From: Albimonas sp041685625
GTDB taxonomy: Bacteria > Pseudomonadota > Alphaproteobacteria > Rhodobacterales > Rhodobacteraceae
DNA: 64,000 nt
Assembly: GCA_041685625.1 (NCBI GenBank)
Contig: JAWLFJ010000004.1
Coordinates: forward strand, 1-64,000
Reading direction: 5' to 3'
Shown here: positions 8,406-17,240 of the stretch, in pieces
How the letters are laid out: each line of letters opens with the position of its first letter
How positions within the stretch are numbered: position 1 is the stretch's first letter
Notes under the pieces: generated by a model
What the model was told of the DNA's origin: nothing
Databases searched by the model: none
The model's input: the letters and a program-made list of their open reading frames with translations, nothing else
Translations under genes and position numbers: made by a program

Positions 8406-8665
8406 GCGCGGCATTTCCTTCACCCGGTCGGAACGCGGCCGACGAGTCGGCCGCAGTCGCCAAGGTAACGACGCGGCGCGGCGGGGGATGCCGACGCGAT
8501 GCCGCGGCCGTCTGCGACTTTGGCGCCATCCGCGAAGCGCCGGACGCACGTCGATCCTTCACGGCGCCCGTTTCGGAAGCGTCACGGACCCTCGCCGGGG
8601 GGGCGGCCCGGCGAACGCGGCGGCGCGCGGGGCGGGCCGCGCCCCGACGCCCCGGCGCGAAGGCG

Positions 8666-9550
8666 TCAGCCCGCCCAGCCGTCGAGGCGCCGGAAACGCG
8701 CCTCCGGCACGCCCGCCACGTCGACGTCGACCGCGAAGATCCCGCCGGCGCCGGGCTCGGCCTTCAGCGTGCCCTGATCGAGCCCGGTGCGCGCGGTGGT
8801 CACGAAGAGCCGCGTCAGCCCCGGCCCCCCGAAGGCCGGGCAGGTGGGGCGCGAGATCGGCAGCGGCACGGTGCGGTCCACCCGCCCGTCGGGCGCGTAT
8901 CGCACCAGCCGCGCCCCGTCCCATTCCGCGTTCCAGAGGAACCCCTCGGCGTCGCAGACCGAGCCGTCGGGCCAGCCCTCGGTCCGCACGAACAGCGCGT
9001 CCGGCCCCTCCGGCGCCCCCGCGGCGTCGAGCGGCTGGCGCCGGATCGCCTTGTCGGGCGTGTCGCACCAGTAGGCCGTGCGGCCGTCGGGCGAGAAGGC
9101 GATGGAGTTCGCCACCGTGATCCCCTCGCGGTAGCCCTGCGGCCCCTCGGCCGTGACGCGCCGGATCGCGCCGGCGTCCTTGTCGTGCCGCCAGCCCATC
9201 GAGCCGATCCAGAAGTCCCCGTTCGGCGCGCAGCGCCCGTCGTTGGAGCGCACGCCCTCGGGATTGGGCAGATCCCAGGCCTTCACCGCCTCCGCCGTCT
9301 CGACGTCGAAGCGCCAGAGCGCGGTCTCGGTCGCCAGCAGCAGATGCGTGCGGGAGATCCAGGCCAGCGAGCCGATCGCCTCGGGAAAGGCCCATCGGCG
9401 CGGGCTCCCCCCCTCGGCGTCGCAGGCGAACAGCGCCTTGCCGTTGATGTCCGTCCAGAACAGCTCGTCCCGCTCGGGGTGCCAGAGCGGCCCCTCGCCG
9501 AGGCTGTTCTCGACCGGAACGAGGAGGTGGGGGATATCGAACCGCTCCAT
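8666..9550 (-). CDS. SMP-30/gluconolactonase family protein
   Basis: A 294-residue six-bladed beta-propeller of the SMP-30/LRE family. The metal ligands are recognisable: Glu in NSLGEGPLW, Asn in VRSNDGRCAPNGDFW, Asn in ITVANSIAFSPDGRTAYWCDT, and Asp in GWPDGSVCDAEGFLWNAEW. The family hydrolyses sugar lactones (for example glucono- or arabino-lactone) to aldonic acids in the cytoplasm. The gene stands alone, with no sugar dehydrogenase next to it, so the sugar is unknown. An ATG start with a GGAGA element upstream is used; the length is typical. Confidence 0.85.
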   Translation of the reverse strand: MERFDIPHLLVPVENSLGEGPLWHPERDELFWTDINGKALFACDAEGGSPRRWAFPEAIGSLAWISRTHLLLATETALWRFDVETAEAVKAWDLPNPEGVRSNDGRCAPNGDFWIGSMGWRHDKDAGAIRRVTAEGPQGYREGITVANSIAFSPDGRTAYWCDTPDKAIRRQPLDAAGAPEGPDALFVRTEGWPDGSVCDAEGFLWNAEWDGARLVRYAPDGRVDRTVPLPISRPTCPAFGGPGLTRLFVTTARTGLDQGTLKAEPGAGGIFAVDVDVAGVPEARFRRLDGWAG

Positions 9551-9857
9551 CCTGGTCTCCCTGGCGAATGTCGGGCCGTCGCGAGCCTCGATGTCCGGTG
9601 CCGGCGCCGTGCGGAACCCGAGCCTGAATCCGTCCGCCGACGATGTCGAGGGCCTTGCGGCGGACGCGGGCGAAGATGCGCGGCCGTCGTGCAGCTCCCG
9701 AGGCCGACCGCCGGACCGGACGCCGTCGTCGGCGCGGGCCTCCCCCGGCGGGGCGCGCCGCTCGGGGGGATCGCCCCCCCTCGCGCCGCCGCGTCGCCCC
9801 GTGGGGGCGACGCGAGGGGCGCCCGGCCGCGGCCGGCCCGAAGCCGACCCCGCCGCC
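9551..9857. other. Intergenic stretch without a supported gene
   Basis: About 307 bases separate the Ldh2-type dehydrogenase (upstream on the minus strand) from the SMP-30 gene. Open frames here are extensions of shadows and have arginine-rich, low-complexity translations. The only structure I see is a strong GC hairpin at 9790-9814; the promoter of the SMP-30 gene should also lie here but no clear -35/-10 pair stands out. Confidence 0.5.
9790..9814 (-). terminator. GC hairpin after the Ldh2-type dehydrogenase gene
   Basis: A perfect 11-bp stem, CGCGTCGCCCC pairing with GGGGCGACGCG, closes a three-base loop 44 bases beyond the stop codon of the dehydrogenase on the minus strand. There is no T-run after it, so it may need Rho or act by stabilising the mRNA 3' end. 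Confidence 0.45.
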
Positions 9858-10952
9858 TCAGGCCATCCCGTCGGGCACCGCGACGCCGGTCTTGGCGGAG
9901 GCCTCGGCCAGCGAGGCCCGGAGCCCCGCCGAGAGCGGCACGCCGTCCCGCGCCGCGGCCACGCGCCCCGCGCGCTCCGGCTCGCCCGGCGTCAGCACCG
10001 GCCTCGCCGCGTCGCGCGGCGCGGCCGAGCGCACGGCCTCGAGGAACGCCGCCGCCTCCGCCGCGATGCCCTCGGGATCGCCGAAGCGCTTCGGGTCGAG
10101 CACGATGGAGAGCATCCCGTTGCAGAAGCGCGCGTCCGGGTCCGCGTTGGTGCCGGAGCCGATCAGCGCCCCGGCCAGCAGCTCGCAGGCCAGCGCGAGG
10201 CCCGAGCCCTTGTGGTCCCCCATCGGCTGCAGCGCGCCCGGCCCGGCGCGCGGGTCCGGCGCGGCGCGCGACGCGGTCTCGCCGTAGAGCGTGGCGGGGC
10301 GGTCGGAATCCGCGCCGTCCGGGTCCACCATCGCGTCGGGCGGCAGCGGCTTGCCGGACTTCAGCGCCACCAGCACCTTGCCCTCGGCGACGCGGGAGGT
10401 GGCGAAGTCCAGCACGAAGTCGCCGCCCGCCTGCGGAACGCCGACGCAGATCGGATTGGTGCCGAGGCGCCGCTCGGTCGCGCCGAAGGGCGCGACGAGG
10501 CGCGAGCCCGGCACGCTCACCCAGTGGATCGACCAGAGGCCCCGCGCGCAGAGCCGCTCGGCCCAGGCGCCGATGCGCCCGAGATGGCCCGACCGGCGCA
10601 GGCCGAGCAGACACACCCCCTCGGCCTCCGCCACCTCCGCCGCGGCGTCCACCGCCTTCGCGCCGGCGACCTGGCCGAAGCTGAAATGCGCGTCCATCAG
10701 CAGGAGCGCGCCGGAGCGCGACAGCGTCTCGACCTTGGCGGCGGGGATCATGCGGCCCTGCTCCACCCATTCGACGTAGCGGGCGGTGCGCACGATGCCG
10801 TGGCTCGGATGACCCGAGAGGTCGGCGAGGACCAGGTTCTCCGCCACCTGCCGCGCCTCGTCGGGCGGGCAGCCGGCGCCGGCGAAGATCGCCGTCAACC
10901 AGGCCTCGACCGCCGCCTGCGGGGCGTGCACCACGCCGTCCGATCCGTCCAT
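9858..10952 (-). CDS. Malate/L-lactate/ureidoglycolate dehydrogenase family (Ldh2) oxidoreductase
   Basis: The 364-residue NAD(P)-dependent protein shows the family landmarks: the N-terminal helical VVHAPQAAVEAWLTAIFAGAGCPPDEA, the catalytic HPSHGIVRTARYV, the SGHLGRIGAWAE helix, APFGATERRLGTNPICVGVP, and the GDHKGSGLALACELL lysine motif. Members oxidise 2-hydroxy acids such as malate, lactate, ureidoglycolate or sugar acids; the substrate is not evident here. ATG 10952 is preceded by GGGAGGGACGGAG, a good ribosome site; the frame remains open far upstream only as a shadow of the P450 gene. It is divergent from the P450 gene. Confidence 0.85.
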   Translation of the reverse strand: MDGSDGVVHAPQAAVEAWLTAIFAGAGCPPDEARQVAENLVLADLSGHPSHGIVRTARYVEWVEQGRMIPAAKVETLSRSGALLLMDAHFSFGQVAGAKAVDAAAEVAEAEGVCLLGLRRSGHLGRIGAWAERLCARGLWSIHWVSVPGSRLVAPFGATERRLGTNPICVGVPQAGGDFVLDFATSRVAEGKVLVALKSGKPLPPDAMVDPDGADSDRPATLYGETASRAAPDPRAGPGALQPMGDHKGSGLALACELLAGALIGSGTNADPDARFCNGMLSIVLDPKRFGDPEGIAAEAAAFLEAVRSAAPRDAARPVLTPGEPERAGRVAAARDGVPLSAGLRASLAEASAKTGVAVPDGMA

Positions 10953-11166
10953 CTCCGTCCCTCCCGAAAGCCCGCCGGTCTCGCGCCGGCCGGCGTGATC
11001 ACGGCACGCCGCCGCGGCCGCCGCAAGCCCCCCGTCCGACGGCGCCCCGCGGCGGCGCCTCTGCACGGCAGGCTTCGCGAAACCGAGGCCGAGCCTGCGC
11101 GGAACGATACCCGAACACGCCCTCCCGTCGCAGCCCGTCCGTCGCCGATCCGAAACCGAATCGCGC

Positions 11167-11195
11167 CTGCACTCCGGCGGCGGACGCGCTAGGGT
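11167..11195 (+). promoter_or_regulatory. Candidate promoter of the P450-reductase operon
   Basis: CTGCAC (11167-11172) and TAGGGT (11190-11195) are spaced by 17 bases and lie 31 bases before the P450 start codon. The -10 element is one of several CTA-N3-T elements found just ahead of genes in this window. Confidence 0.45.
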
Positions 11196-11225
11196 GCGGA
11201 AACGGATCCTCCGGAGGAGCCCGCC

Positions 11226-12617
11226 ATGCTGCGCCCCCCCGCCCCCCGACCGCTCGGCCCCGTGCCGGCCCTGCTGCGCCATCTGGCCGAGCCCGAGCGC
11301 GATCTGCTCGCGCTGCTGCCGGCGGACGCCTATCGCCGGCGCGTCGGGCGGCTGGGGCATTCGCGCCGCCTCATCCTGCTGGTCAACGACCCCGTGCAGG
11401 TGCGTGAGATCATGGGACCGAGGGCGCGGGAGTTTCCCAAGAACGACCTCTTCGCCGGGGCGCTCTCGCCGTTGGTGCGCGACAGCGTCTTCACCTCGGC
11501 GGGCGAGACCTGGGCCCGCCAGCGCCGCCTCGTCGATCCCGCCTTCGGCCACATGCAGGTGCGCCGCGCCTTCCCCCGCATGGCCGAGGCGGTGGACGAC
11601 GCGGAGGCGCGGCTCGACGCCGCCGCCGCGTGCGGCGAGGCGGTCGCGCTCGACGCCGCCATGAGCCGCGTCACCGCCGACGTCGTGTTCAGGGCGATCT
11701 TCGGCGAAAGCCTCGAAACCTCGGCCGCGCAGGAGATATTCGAGGCCTTCGCCGCCTTCCAGCGCAGCGTCGCGCATGTCGACGCGGCCCGCCTGATCCT
11801 CGGGCGCCCCTTCGCGCCGACGCCGGTCTCGCCCGAATGCCGGGAGGCCTGCGAGACCATCCGGGGGCGCCTGCGCGAGTGGATCGCCGCGCGCATGGCC
11901 GCGCCCCCGCGCGAGGATCTCTGCTCCGCCCTGATCGCCGCGCGCGATCCAGAGGGCGGCCCGGCCTTCGACCTCGAGGAACTGGTCGACACGGTCGGCG
12001 TCTTCTTCCTCGCCGGGCACGAGACCACGGCGGGGGCGCTCACCTGGGCGCTCTGGATGCTGTCGGAGGACGCCGGCGCCGCCGCGCGCCTGCGCGCCGA
12101 GACGGAGGCCGAGGCGGGGAGCGGGCCGATCCCGCTTGGCGCCGTGAAGCGCCTGGTCCGCGCCCGCGCCGCGTTCCGCGAGGCGATGCGGCTCTACCCG
12201 CCGCTCGCCTTCCTGCCGAGGGTCGCGCTGCAACCTACGGAGATCGATGGCATTTCCGTCCCTCGCGGTGCGATGGTCATGGTCAGCCCCTGGACGCTGC
12301 ACCGCTCGCCCGACCTCTGGGAGCATGCCGACTGCTTCGATCCCGACCGCTTCCTCCCCGAGCGCGAGCGCGCCGTGGAGCCGGGCAGCTACATCCCCTT
12401 CGGCCTCGGCGAGCGCATCTGCGTCGGCGCCGCCTTCGCCACGGTCGAGGCGACGCTGATCCTCGCCCGGCTGATGCGCCGCTACCGCTTCGAGGCGCTG
12501 GCGCCGGAGGCGGCCCGGCCGCTCGCCCGCCTCACCCTGCGCCCGGCCGAGCCCCTGCGCGTGCGCGTCCGGCGCCGCGCTTCGGCCGAGCCGGCGGCGG
12601 CCGTCACCGCCGCCTGA
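11226..12617 (+). CDS. Cytochrome P450
   Basis: A 463-residue soluble bacterial P450. The oxygen-binding I-helix reads AGHETT (263-268), the K-helix E-x-x-R is FREAMR (Glu319, Arg322), and the haem loop FGLGERICVG (392-401) carries the axial Cys399. No membrane anchor or reductase domain is present, so it needs external electron donors; no ferredoxin or ferredoxin reductase is in the window. The C-terminal 30 residues are rich in Arg and Ala. A CCGGAGGAG ribosome site precedes the ATG. A PRISE-like reductase begins 19 bases downstream, suggesting both act on one small lipophilic or terpenoid/fatty substrate. The natural substrate is not predictable. Confidence 0.92.
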   Translation: MLRPPAPRPLGPVPALLRHLAEPERDLLALLPADAYRRRVGRLGHSRRLILLVNDPVQVREIMGPRAREFPKNDLFAGALSPLVRDSVFTSAGETWARQRRLVDPAFGHMQVRRAFPRMAEAVDDAEARLDAAAACGEAVALDAAMSRVTADVVFRAIFGESLETSAAQEIFEAFAAFQRSVAHVDAARLILGRPFAPTPVSPECREACETIRGRLREWIAARMAAPPREDLCSALIAARDPEGGPAFDLEELVDTVGVFFLAGHETTAGALTWALWMLSEDAGAAARLRAETEAEAGSGPIPLGAVKRLVRARAAFREAMRLYPPLAFLPRVALQPTEIDGISVPRGAMVMVSPWTLHRSPDLWEHADCFDPDRFLPERERAVEPGSYIPFGLGERICVGAAFATVEATLILARLMRRYRFEALAPEAARPLARLTLRPAEPLRVRVRRRASAEPAAAVTAA

Positions 12618-12636
12618 CCGCCTCATCGGAGAACGC

Positions 12637-13689
12637 ATGCCCCGCACCGCCCTGATCGTCGGCGTCACCGGCGTCACCGGCCGCGGCCTCGCCGCGCGGC
12701 TCGTCCCCGACCCGGACTGGCGCGTCCTCGGCCTCGCCCGCCGGCCGGAGGACGCGCCCGAAGGCGTCGAGGCCGTCGCGGCCGATCTCTCCGACCCCGC
12801 CGCCGCCCGCGCCGCCCTCGCGCCGCATGACGACGTCACCCACCTCTTCCACTGCGCCTTCGACGGACGCGGCGGTTTCGCGGAGCAGGTCCCGGCGAAC
12901 CTGGCCCTTCTCGACAACGCGCTCGACGCGGTGGAGGCGGCCGGCGCGCCGCTCGCGCATGTCCACCTCGTCGAGGGCACCAAGTGGTACGGCTCCCACC
13001 TCGGCCCGTTTCCGACGCCGGCGCGGGAGGACGACCCGCGGCACATGCCGCCGAACTTCTACTTCGACCAGCAGGACAGCCTCGCCGCCCGCGTCGCCGC
13101 CGGCGCGCCTTGGAGCTGGAGCGCCTGCCGCCCGCACGCGATCTGCGGCTTCTCGCTCGGCAATCCGATGAACCTCGCCATGGCGATCGCCGCCTACGGC
13201 GCGATCTGCCGGGAACTGGGGCTGCCGATGCGCTTTCCCGGCAAGCCCAAGGCGTGGGAGGCGCTTTATCAGGTCTGCGACGCGGGGCACCTCGCCGAGG
13301 CGATGGTCTGGATGGCGACCGATCCCGCCTGCGCGAACGAGGCGTTCAACGTCGTCAACGGGGAGCCCTTCCGATGGAAGCGCCTCTGGCCGCGCCTCGC
13401 CGCGATGCTGGGCTGCGAGGCGGGCGAGCCGCAGACCCTGCCGCTGGCGCGGTGGATGGCGGACAAGGGGCCGCTGTGGGATCGCATCGTCGAGCGTGAC
13501 GGCCTGCGCCCCGTGCCGTGGGAACAGGTCGCGAACTGGGGCTTCGCCGAATTCGTCTGGTCCACCGAATGGGACTGCGTGAGCTCGATGCTGAAGGCGC
13601 GGCAGGCCGGATTCCACGCGGTGGTGGACGACGAGACGATGTTCGCCCGTCTCTTCGAGCGCTTCCGCGCCGAGAGGGTGATCCCCTGA
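12637..13689 (+). CDS. PRISE-like SDR (progesterone 5-beta-reductase/iridoid synthase family)
   Basis: This 350-residue reductase has an atypical Rossmann glycine motif GVTGVTG (9-15) and the two hallmark motifs of the SDR75U/PRISE family: TKWYGSHLGPF (115-125, with the Lys that replaces the classical SDR catalytic Lys position) and NFYFDQQD (140-147, with catalytic Tyr142). These enzymes reduce activated C=C bonds of enones or enals with NADPH. The end of the protein (FAEFVWSTEWDCVSSMLKARQAGFH) also matches the family. It follows the P450 by 19 bases, so hydroxylation or oxidation to an enone followed by 1,4-reduction is a plausible joint route. The substrate is unknown. Confidence 0.85.
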   Translation: MPRTALIVGVTGVTGRGLAARLVPDPDWRVLGLARRPEDAPEGVEAVAADLSDPAAARAALAPHDDVTHLFHCAFDGRGGFAEQVPANLALLDNALDAVEAAGAPLAHVHLVEGTKWYGSHLGPFPTPAREDDPRHMPPNFYFDQQDSLAARVAAGAPWSWSACRPHAICGFSLGNPMNLAMAIAAYGAICRELGLPMRFPGKPKAWEALYQVCDAGHLAEAMVWMATDPACANEAFNVVNGEPFRWKRLWPRLAAMLGCEAGEPQTLPLARWMADKGPLWDRIVERDGLRPVPWEQVANWGFAEFVWSTEWDCVSSMLKARQAGFHAVVDDETMFARLFERFRAERVIP

Positions 13690-13702
13690 GCGGCGCCGCC
13701 GC

Positions 13703-14077
13703 TCAGATCGCCGGGGTGTCCAGCCAGGCCTCGGCCTCGTCGCGCGCCTTGAGCGGGAACGCCTTCACCTCCAGCCCGGGAATCACCGCCCCCTCAAGCT
13801 CGGCCGTCCGCCGCAGCCACTCGGAATCGCTCACCATCGCGGCGCGGTCGAAGCGGCGGATCAGCCCGAGCAGCTTCGGCAGGCGGGCGAGCTCGACGCC
13901 GATCGCGCCGGGGCTCGGCATGACGAACTCCGGCGCCTCGAAGAGCATCCGTCCGCGAGAGATCCCCTCGGCCTGCGCGATCAGCTCGTCCAGGCCCCGC
14001 CGCATGACGTCGGCGTCGACTTCGCCTTTCATCGTCACGTCGATGCGGGTCGGTCCGGTCTTGGTCACGGTCAGCAT
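13703..14077 (-). CDS. SpoIIAA-like (STAS/CRAL-TRIO fold) protein
   Basis: The 124-residue protein begins MLTVTKTGPTRIDVTMKGEV and has a central ISRGRMLFEAPEF strand, then RFDRAAMVSDSEWLRRTAEL and KAFPLKARDEAEAWL. That order matches the bacterial SpoIIAA-like family related to STAS domains, small cytosolic proteins of unknown ligand. I chose the ATG at 14077 because AAGGAGG lies six bases upstream; the frame can extend 21 codons further to 14140 but those residues are not family-like. It converges with the PRISE reductase, 13 bases from its stop. No partner gene gives a function. Confidence 0.72.
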   Translation of the reverse strand: MLTVTKTGPTRIDVTMKGEVDADVMRRGLDELIAQAEGISRGRMLFEAPEFVMPSPGAIGVELARLPKLLGLIRRFDRAAMVSDSEWLRRTAELEGAVIPGLEVKAFPLKARDEAEAWLDTPAI

Positions 14078-14209
14078 GTCGCCCCTCCTTCGCGGCTTCT
14101 CAGCCTGAGGTGACGTCGGGACGGCCGGCGCGTCCGTCAACCCTCCGACCCCTCGCCTCGCGCCGCGCCGCCCGCTACGCTCGCAGGGTCAGCCGCGAGG
14201 GAGGAGACC

Positions 14210-15148
14210 ATGCCGCTCATCGACCGCCAGACCGCCGGCGTCTACATCATCGCCGCCACGCCGTTCGAGGACGACGGCGTGCTCGATCTCGCCTCCATCG
14301 ACCGGCTGACGGACTTCTACCTCGCCAAGGGCGTCGACGGCATGACCGTCCTCGGCGTGATGGGCGAGGCGCCGAAGCTGACGCCGGAGGAGAGCTTCGC
14401 CGCCGCCGCCCGCTTCATCGAGCGGTCGTCCGTGCCGGTCATCGTCGGCGTCTCCGCCCCCTCCTTCGGCGCGATGAAGGCGCTGACGGCGCATTCGATG
14501 GACAAGGGGGCCGCCGGCGTCATGGTCGCCCCGCCGCCCCCGCTCAAGACCGAGACGGCGGTGCTGGCCTACTACGCGCAGGTCTGCGAGGCGTTGGGGC
14601 CCGACGTTCCGGTGGTGTTCCAGGACTATCCGCAGCTCACCGGGGTCCATGTCACCGCGGGCACGATCCTCGAGCTGACCCGCCGGCATCCGCAGATCGT
14701 CATGCTCAAGCACGAGGACGCGCCGGGCCTGAACAAGCTCTCGGCCGTGCGCGAGGGCTCCGGCACGGCCGAGACGCCGCGCATGTCGATCCTCTGCGGC
14801 AACGGCGGCATCCATCTCGCGCAGGAGATGCAGCGCGGCGCCGACGGGGCGATGACCGGCTTCGCCTTCCCCGAGATGCTGGTGGAGGTGGTGCGGCTGC
14901 ACTGCGCGGGCGACGTCGACGGGGCCGAGGACCTCTTCGACGCCTGGCTGCCGCTGGTGCGGCACGAGCAGCAGCCCGGGCTCGGCCTCGCGCTCCGCAA
15001 GGAGGCGCTGCGCCGGCAGGGCGCCATCGCGAGTTCCGCGGTGCGGGCGCCGGGGCCGAAGCTGACCGCGGCGGATCAGGCGGAGCTGACGCGGCTGGTG
15101 GCGCGGGTCGGCGCCCGCCTCGGCCGCGACCTCGCCGCGGCGGCCTGA
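14210..15148 (+). CDS. Dihydrodipicolinate synthase family protein (DapA-like aldolase/lyase)
   Basis: A 312-residue TIM-barrel Schiff-base enzyme. The catalytic lysine is Lys167 in IVMLKHED and the conserved Tyr140 sits in FQDYPQ. The DapA glycine-threonine motif GTTGE is replaced by GVMGEAPKL (49-57), so it is not true DapA; members of this branch split or form 2-oxo acids. It has a GGAGGAGACC ribosome site and is followed without a gap (TGA then ATG) by a hydantoinase, so it probably acts in the same catabolic route, possibly cleaving a keto acid made downstream of ring opening. That role is inference. Confidence 0.82.
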   Translation: MPLIDRQTAGVYIIAATPFEDDGVLDLASIDRLTDFYLAKGVDGMTVLGVMGEAPKLTPEESFAAAARFIERSSVPVIVGVSAPSFGAMKALTAHSMDKGAAGVMVAPPPPLKTETAVLAYYAQVCEALGPDVPVVFQDYPQLTGVHVTAGTILELTRRHPQIVMLKHEDAPGLNKLSAVREGSGTAETPRMSILCGNGGIHLAQEMQRGADGAMTGFAFPEMLVEVVRLHCAGDVDGAEDLFDAWLPLVRHEQQPGLGLALRKEALRRQGAIASSAVRAPGPKLTAADQAELTRLVARVGARLGRDLAAAA

Positions 15149-16600
15149 ATGGAACTGGACCGCGTCGTCGCCGGGGGGCGCGTGCTCCTCGGCGACCGGC
15201 TCGTGGAGGCGGATGTCGGCATCCGCGAGGGCCGGATCGCCGCGCTGGCCGAGCGCCTCGACGGGGCCGAACGCATCGACGCCGCCGGCCGCCTCGTGCT
15301 GCCCGCCGGCATCGACGCCCATTGCCATGTCGCGCAGGAGAGCTCCGCCGGCATGATGTCGGCCGACGGCTACCGCTCCGCCTCGATCTCCGCCGCCGCG
15401 GGCGGCAACGCGGTGATCCTGCCCTTCGCCGCGCAGGCGCCCGGCGAACGCCCGATGGCCGCCCTCGACCGCTACGCCGAACGCGCCGAGGGGCAGTCCG
15501 TCCTCGACTGGGCCAACCCGCTGATCCTGTCCGACCCGACGCCCGAGGCGCTGGAGGAGCTGCCGTTCTGCTTCGCCCGCGGCGTCCCGGCGCTGAAGGT
15601 GTTCCTGACCTACGCCGTGCGCCTCGATGACCGGCAGTTCCTCGACGTGCTCTGGGCGGCGAAGGCGGCGGGCGTCCTCACCATGGTCCACGCCGAGAAC
15701 CACGGCCTCATCGAGTGGATGATCGCCCGGCTGCTCGACCGCGGGCTCGACGCGCCGAAATGGCACGCGGCGAGCCGCCCCGCCATCGGCGAGACCGAGG
15801 CGGTGCGCCGGGCCGTCGCGCTGGCGGAGGCGGTGGACGCCCCGCTCTACCTCGTCCACGTCGCAACCCCCGAAGGCGCCGAGGCGGTGCGCGAGGCGCG
15901 CGCCCGCGGCGTGCGCGTCTGGGCGGAGACCTGCCCGCACTACCTGACGCTCGGCCGCGAGGATCTCGACCGGCCGGGCCGGGAGGGCGCCAAGTTCGTC
16001 TGCTCGCCCCCGCTCCGCGACGCCGAGACGGCCGAGGCGCTCTGGCGCCATCTCCGCGCGGGGACGCTCGCCAGCGTCAATTCCGACCACGCGCCCTACC
16101 GGTTCGACGAGACCGGCAAGTTCTTTCACGGCCCGGACATTCCGTTCACGAAGCTCGCCAACGGCCTTCCCGGCCTCGGCGCGCGCCTTCCGATCCTGTT
16201 CTCGGAAGGCGTCGCCAAGGGCCGCATCGGCTTGGCGCAGTTCGCGGCGCTCTCCGCCGGCAACGCCGCCCGCCTCTTCGGCCTCGCGCCGGCCAAGGGC
16301 GCGATCGCCATCGGCGCCGACGCGGATCTCGCCCTCTGGGATCCGGAGGCGGAATGGACCCTCGACCTCGCCTCGCAACAGGACGCGATGGACTACACGC
16401 CCTTCGACGGCATGCGCCTGACGGGCCGGCCCGAGACGGTGCTCCTTCGCGGCGAGACCGTCATGCATCGCGGCGAGCTGCGCGTGGAGCCGGGCTACGG
16501 CCGGCCGCTGACCAAGGGGACGCCCGACCTCTCCGACCAGCCCGGAACCGGCGCCCCGGCGCTGCACGGCCCGCAGACCTTCGGCGAGGATCTGCGGTGA
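15149..16600 (+). CDS. Hydantoinase/dihydropyrimidinase-type cyclic amidohydrolase
   Basis: A 483-residue amidohydrolase with a binuclear metal site: HCH (His58, His60), carboxylated Lys150 (ALKVF), His181 (MVHAENH), His237 (YLVHVA) and Asp313 (NSDHAPY). This is the D-hydantoinase/dihydropyrimidinase/allantoinase family, which opens cyclic ureides. The length is usual. It is sandwiched between a DapA-like gene (no gap) and a hydantoin racemase (GTGA overlap), a context favouring hydantoin-type substrates over pyrimidines. No N-carbamoyl amino acid amidohydrolase or transporter is adjacent. Confidence 0.88.
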   Translation: MELDRVVAGGRVLLGDRLVEADVGIREGRIAALAERLDGAERIDAAGRLVLPAGIDAHCHVAQESSAGMMSADGYRSASISAAAGGNAVILPFAAQAPGERPMAALDRYAERAEGQSVLDWANPLILSDPTPEALEELPFCFARGVPALKVFLTYAVRLDDRQFLDVLWAAKAAGVLTMVHAENHGLIEWMIARLLDRGLDAPKWHAASRPAIGETEAVRRAVALAEAVDAPLYLVHVATPEGAEAVREARARGVRVWAETCPHYLTLGREDLDRPGREGAKFVCSPPLRDAETAEALWRHLRAGTLASVNSDHAPYRFDETGKFFHGPDIPFTKLANGLPGLGARLPILFSEGVAKGRIGLAQFAALSAGNAARLFGLAPAKGAIAIGADADLALWDPEAEWTLDLASQQDAMDYTPFDGMRLTGRPETVLLRGETVMHRGELRVEPGYGRPLTKGTPDLSDQPGTGAPALHGPQTFGEDLR

Positions 16601-17238
16601 GCGGGCCGATCCTCGTCCTGAACCCCAACTCGAACGCCGAGGTCACGGCGGGGCTCGACCGCGCTCTCGCCCCCTTCCGCCTCGGCGGCGGGCCGGAGAT
16701 CGAGTGCCTGACGCTGGCCGAGGGACCGTTCGGCGTCGAGAGCCGGCGCGACGGCGACGCGGTGATCCTGCCGATGCTGGCGCTGCTGCGCTCCCGCCCC
16801 GAGGCCGCGGCCGTCGTCGTCGCCTGCTACTCCGATCCCGGCGTCGAGACCCTGCGCGAGCAGCTCGCCGTCCCCGTCTTCGGCATCCAGGAGGCCGGCG
16901 TCCTCGCCGCCCTCGCCCGCGCCGACCGCTTCGGCGTGATCGCGCTGTCGGAGGCTTCCATCGCCCGCCACCGCCGCCGTCTCCGCGGTCTCGGCCTGCT
17001 CGAGCGCTGGGTCGGGGAGGAGGCCGCCGCGCTCTCCGTCGCCGAATCCGCGCATGCCCCCGCGACGCTCGAAGAGGCCGGCCGCCGCCTCACGGCCCGC
17101 GGCGCCGGCGCGCTCGTGCTCGGCTGCGCCGGCATGGCCGAGGCGCGCGGGCCGCTCGAGGCCGCCCTCGGCGTGCCGGTGATCGAGCCGACGCAGGCCG
17201 CCGTCGCGCTCGCGCTGCACGCCGTCCTCGCGCCCTGA
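16597..17238 (+). CDS. Asp/Glu/hydantoin racemase family protein
   Basis: A 213-residue cofactor-independent racemase. The N-terminal VLNPNSNAEVTAGL is the family phosphate/ligand loop, and the two catalytic cysteines are Cys77 (VACYSDPG) and Cys177 (VLGCAGM). Such enzymes invert 5-substituted hydantoins so a stereospecific hydantoinase can consume both forms. I place the start at the GTG at 16597, overlapping the hydantoinase stop as GTGA; the frame is open far upstream only as a shadow. It ends two bases before the stop of the convergent patatin gene. Confidence 0.87.
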   Translation: MSGPILVLNPNSNAEVTAGLDRALAPFRLGGGPEIECLTLAEGPFGVESRRDGDAVILPMLALLRSRPEAAAVVVACYSDPGVETLREQLAVPVFGIQEAGVLAALARADRFGVIALSEASIARHRRRLRGLGLLERWVGEEAAALSVAESAHAPATLEEAGRRLTARGAGALVLGCAGMAEARGPLEAALGVPVIEPTQAAVALALHAVLAP

Positions 17239-17240
17239 GG

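Noticed and set aside
9858..13046. A 1062-codon open frame on the minus strand covering the dehydrogenase, P450 and part of the PRISE gene
   Set aside because: Only its last 364 codons look like a protein. The rest is Arg/Gly/Ala-rich and antisense to well-supported genes; long false frames are usual at this GC content.
15149..16600. Pyrimidine degradation (dihydropyrimidinase of the reductive pathway)
   Set aside because: No dihydropyrimidine dehydrogenase or beta-ureidopropionase genes are adjacent, while a hydantoin racemase overlaps the gene.
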